This document shows, one piece after another, positions 63,747 to 64,000 of a DNA stretch of 64,000 bases. The DNA lies in contig OY997640.1 in NCBI GenBank assembly GCA_963921795.1, positions 49,936,404-50,000,403 on the forward strand, given 5' to 3'. This stretch comes from Nannobrachium achirus (Eukaryota > Chordata > Actinopteri > Myctophiformes > Myctophidae). Position 1 is the first letter of the stretch, and every line of letters starts with the position of its first letter. The notes beneath the pieces are model-generated. The model searched no databases. It was not told the origin of the DNA and worked only from the letters and a program-made list of their open reading frames with translations. Made by a program: the position numbers and the translations under genes.

Positions 63747-63829
63747 CCTATTTCGCCGCATTAGGAAAATGGATGCAGCTCCCACCCCAACTAGAGCGAT
63801 GCAGAAGAGGATGATTGTGGCTTGAACAC
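63747..63829 (-). CDS. Gene 2 transmembrane exon
   Basis: On the minus strand this exon encodes VQATIILFCIALVGVGAASI then FLMRRNR. That is about 20 hydrophobic residues followed by a basic stop-transfer cluster, the pattern of a single-pass type I membrane helix. The donor is consensus GTGAGT in phase 0, joining tail exon 2 in frame. The chosen acceptor (CAACTGAAG at 63830) puts entry in phase 1, usual before transmembrane exons of immunoglobulin-superfamily and fibronectin-type receptors, but its pyrimidine tract is some distance away. The extracellular part lies beyond the window end. The tail matches no family I can name; ALCAM/MCAM-type adhesion molecules have a similar layout only. Confidence 0.68.
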
Positions 63830-64000
63830 CTTCAGTTGACGACCATTCATGCAAGGGCAAAAAATATTTCAAATCAGTTTACGCTGGAGTTGAAAAAATG
63901 TATAATTAAGTGCTTCTGTAAATAGTAGTTGTGATAATTTTAGTAATAATAGAGAAAAATATAAATTTGTTTTGTAGTAGTATGGCAAACCTATTTGAGG
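63830..64000 (-). other. Gene 2 intron upstream of the transmembrane exon
   Basis: AT-rich, with a TTTTTTGCCCTTGCATG pyrimidine-containing stretch just before the exon. No further exon fits within the window. Confidence 0.45.

Overview
This is a vertebrate nuclear window, almost certainly from a teleost fish. It has large-exon/large-intron gene structure, very heavy CA/GT, CT and CAGA microsatellites, tRNA-derived SINEs, a non-autonomous Helitron, and dense miniature DNA transposons of hAT, PIF/Harbinger and TTAA-target types. One 200-base run of N (22522-22721) is an assembly gap. No viral or LTR-type element was recognised.

Two host genes are visible, both on the minus strand. (1) frem2 (FRAS1-related extracellular matrix protein 2): exon 1 (22432 down to 17412) encodes the signal peptide, the N-terminal region and nearly all CSPG repeats. 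Exon 2 (16121 to 16032) joins it in phase. Everything below 16032 is intron 2, and later exons lie outside the window. (2) The 3' half of an unidentified single-pass membrane protein gene: a transmembrane exon (63829-63747), four exons of an acidic, PEST-like cytoplasmic tail (61691-61589, 59928-59845, 52088-51966, 51494-51375) and a possible stop-codon/3'UTR exon at 34228-33715. All junction phases agree.

Layout: 1-16 kb is frem2 intron 2 with microsatellites and mobile elements. 16-22.5 kb holds the frem2 exons. 22.5-34 kb is intergenic with an assembly gap and nested hAT MITEs. 34-51 kb is the probable last intron of gene 2, with Harbinger-like copies and a bipolar tRNA-like element. 51-64 kb holds the gene 2 tail exons, tightly interleaved with transposons.

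The main discoveries are in the 51-64 kb region. The short intron between tail exons 4 and 5 is almost exactly one hAT-type MITE, flanked by an 8-bp target duplication that overlaps the splice donor. Removing the element and one target copy leaves one continuous open reading frame, so this looks like an intron created by transposon insertion. A second hAT MITE duplicated the 3' splice site of tail exon 3 as its target site. A third MITE end abuts the acceptor of tail exon 2. A Helitron sits 18 nt upstream of tail exon 4.

Across the window, about 25 copies of a tiny palindrome (about 50-80 bp, core GCAGATCTACAAGCTCAC and its complement) sit inside at least seven unrelated MITE families. Their outer flanks often differ between copies but stay complementary within a copy. 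A 327-bp element at 11125 carries four or five consecutive hairpins whose stems also covary.
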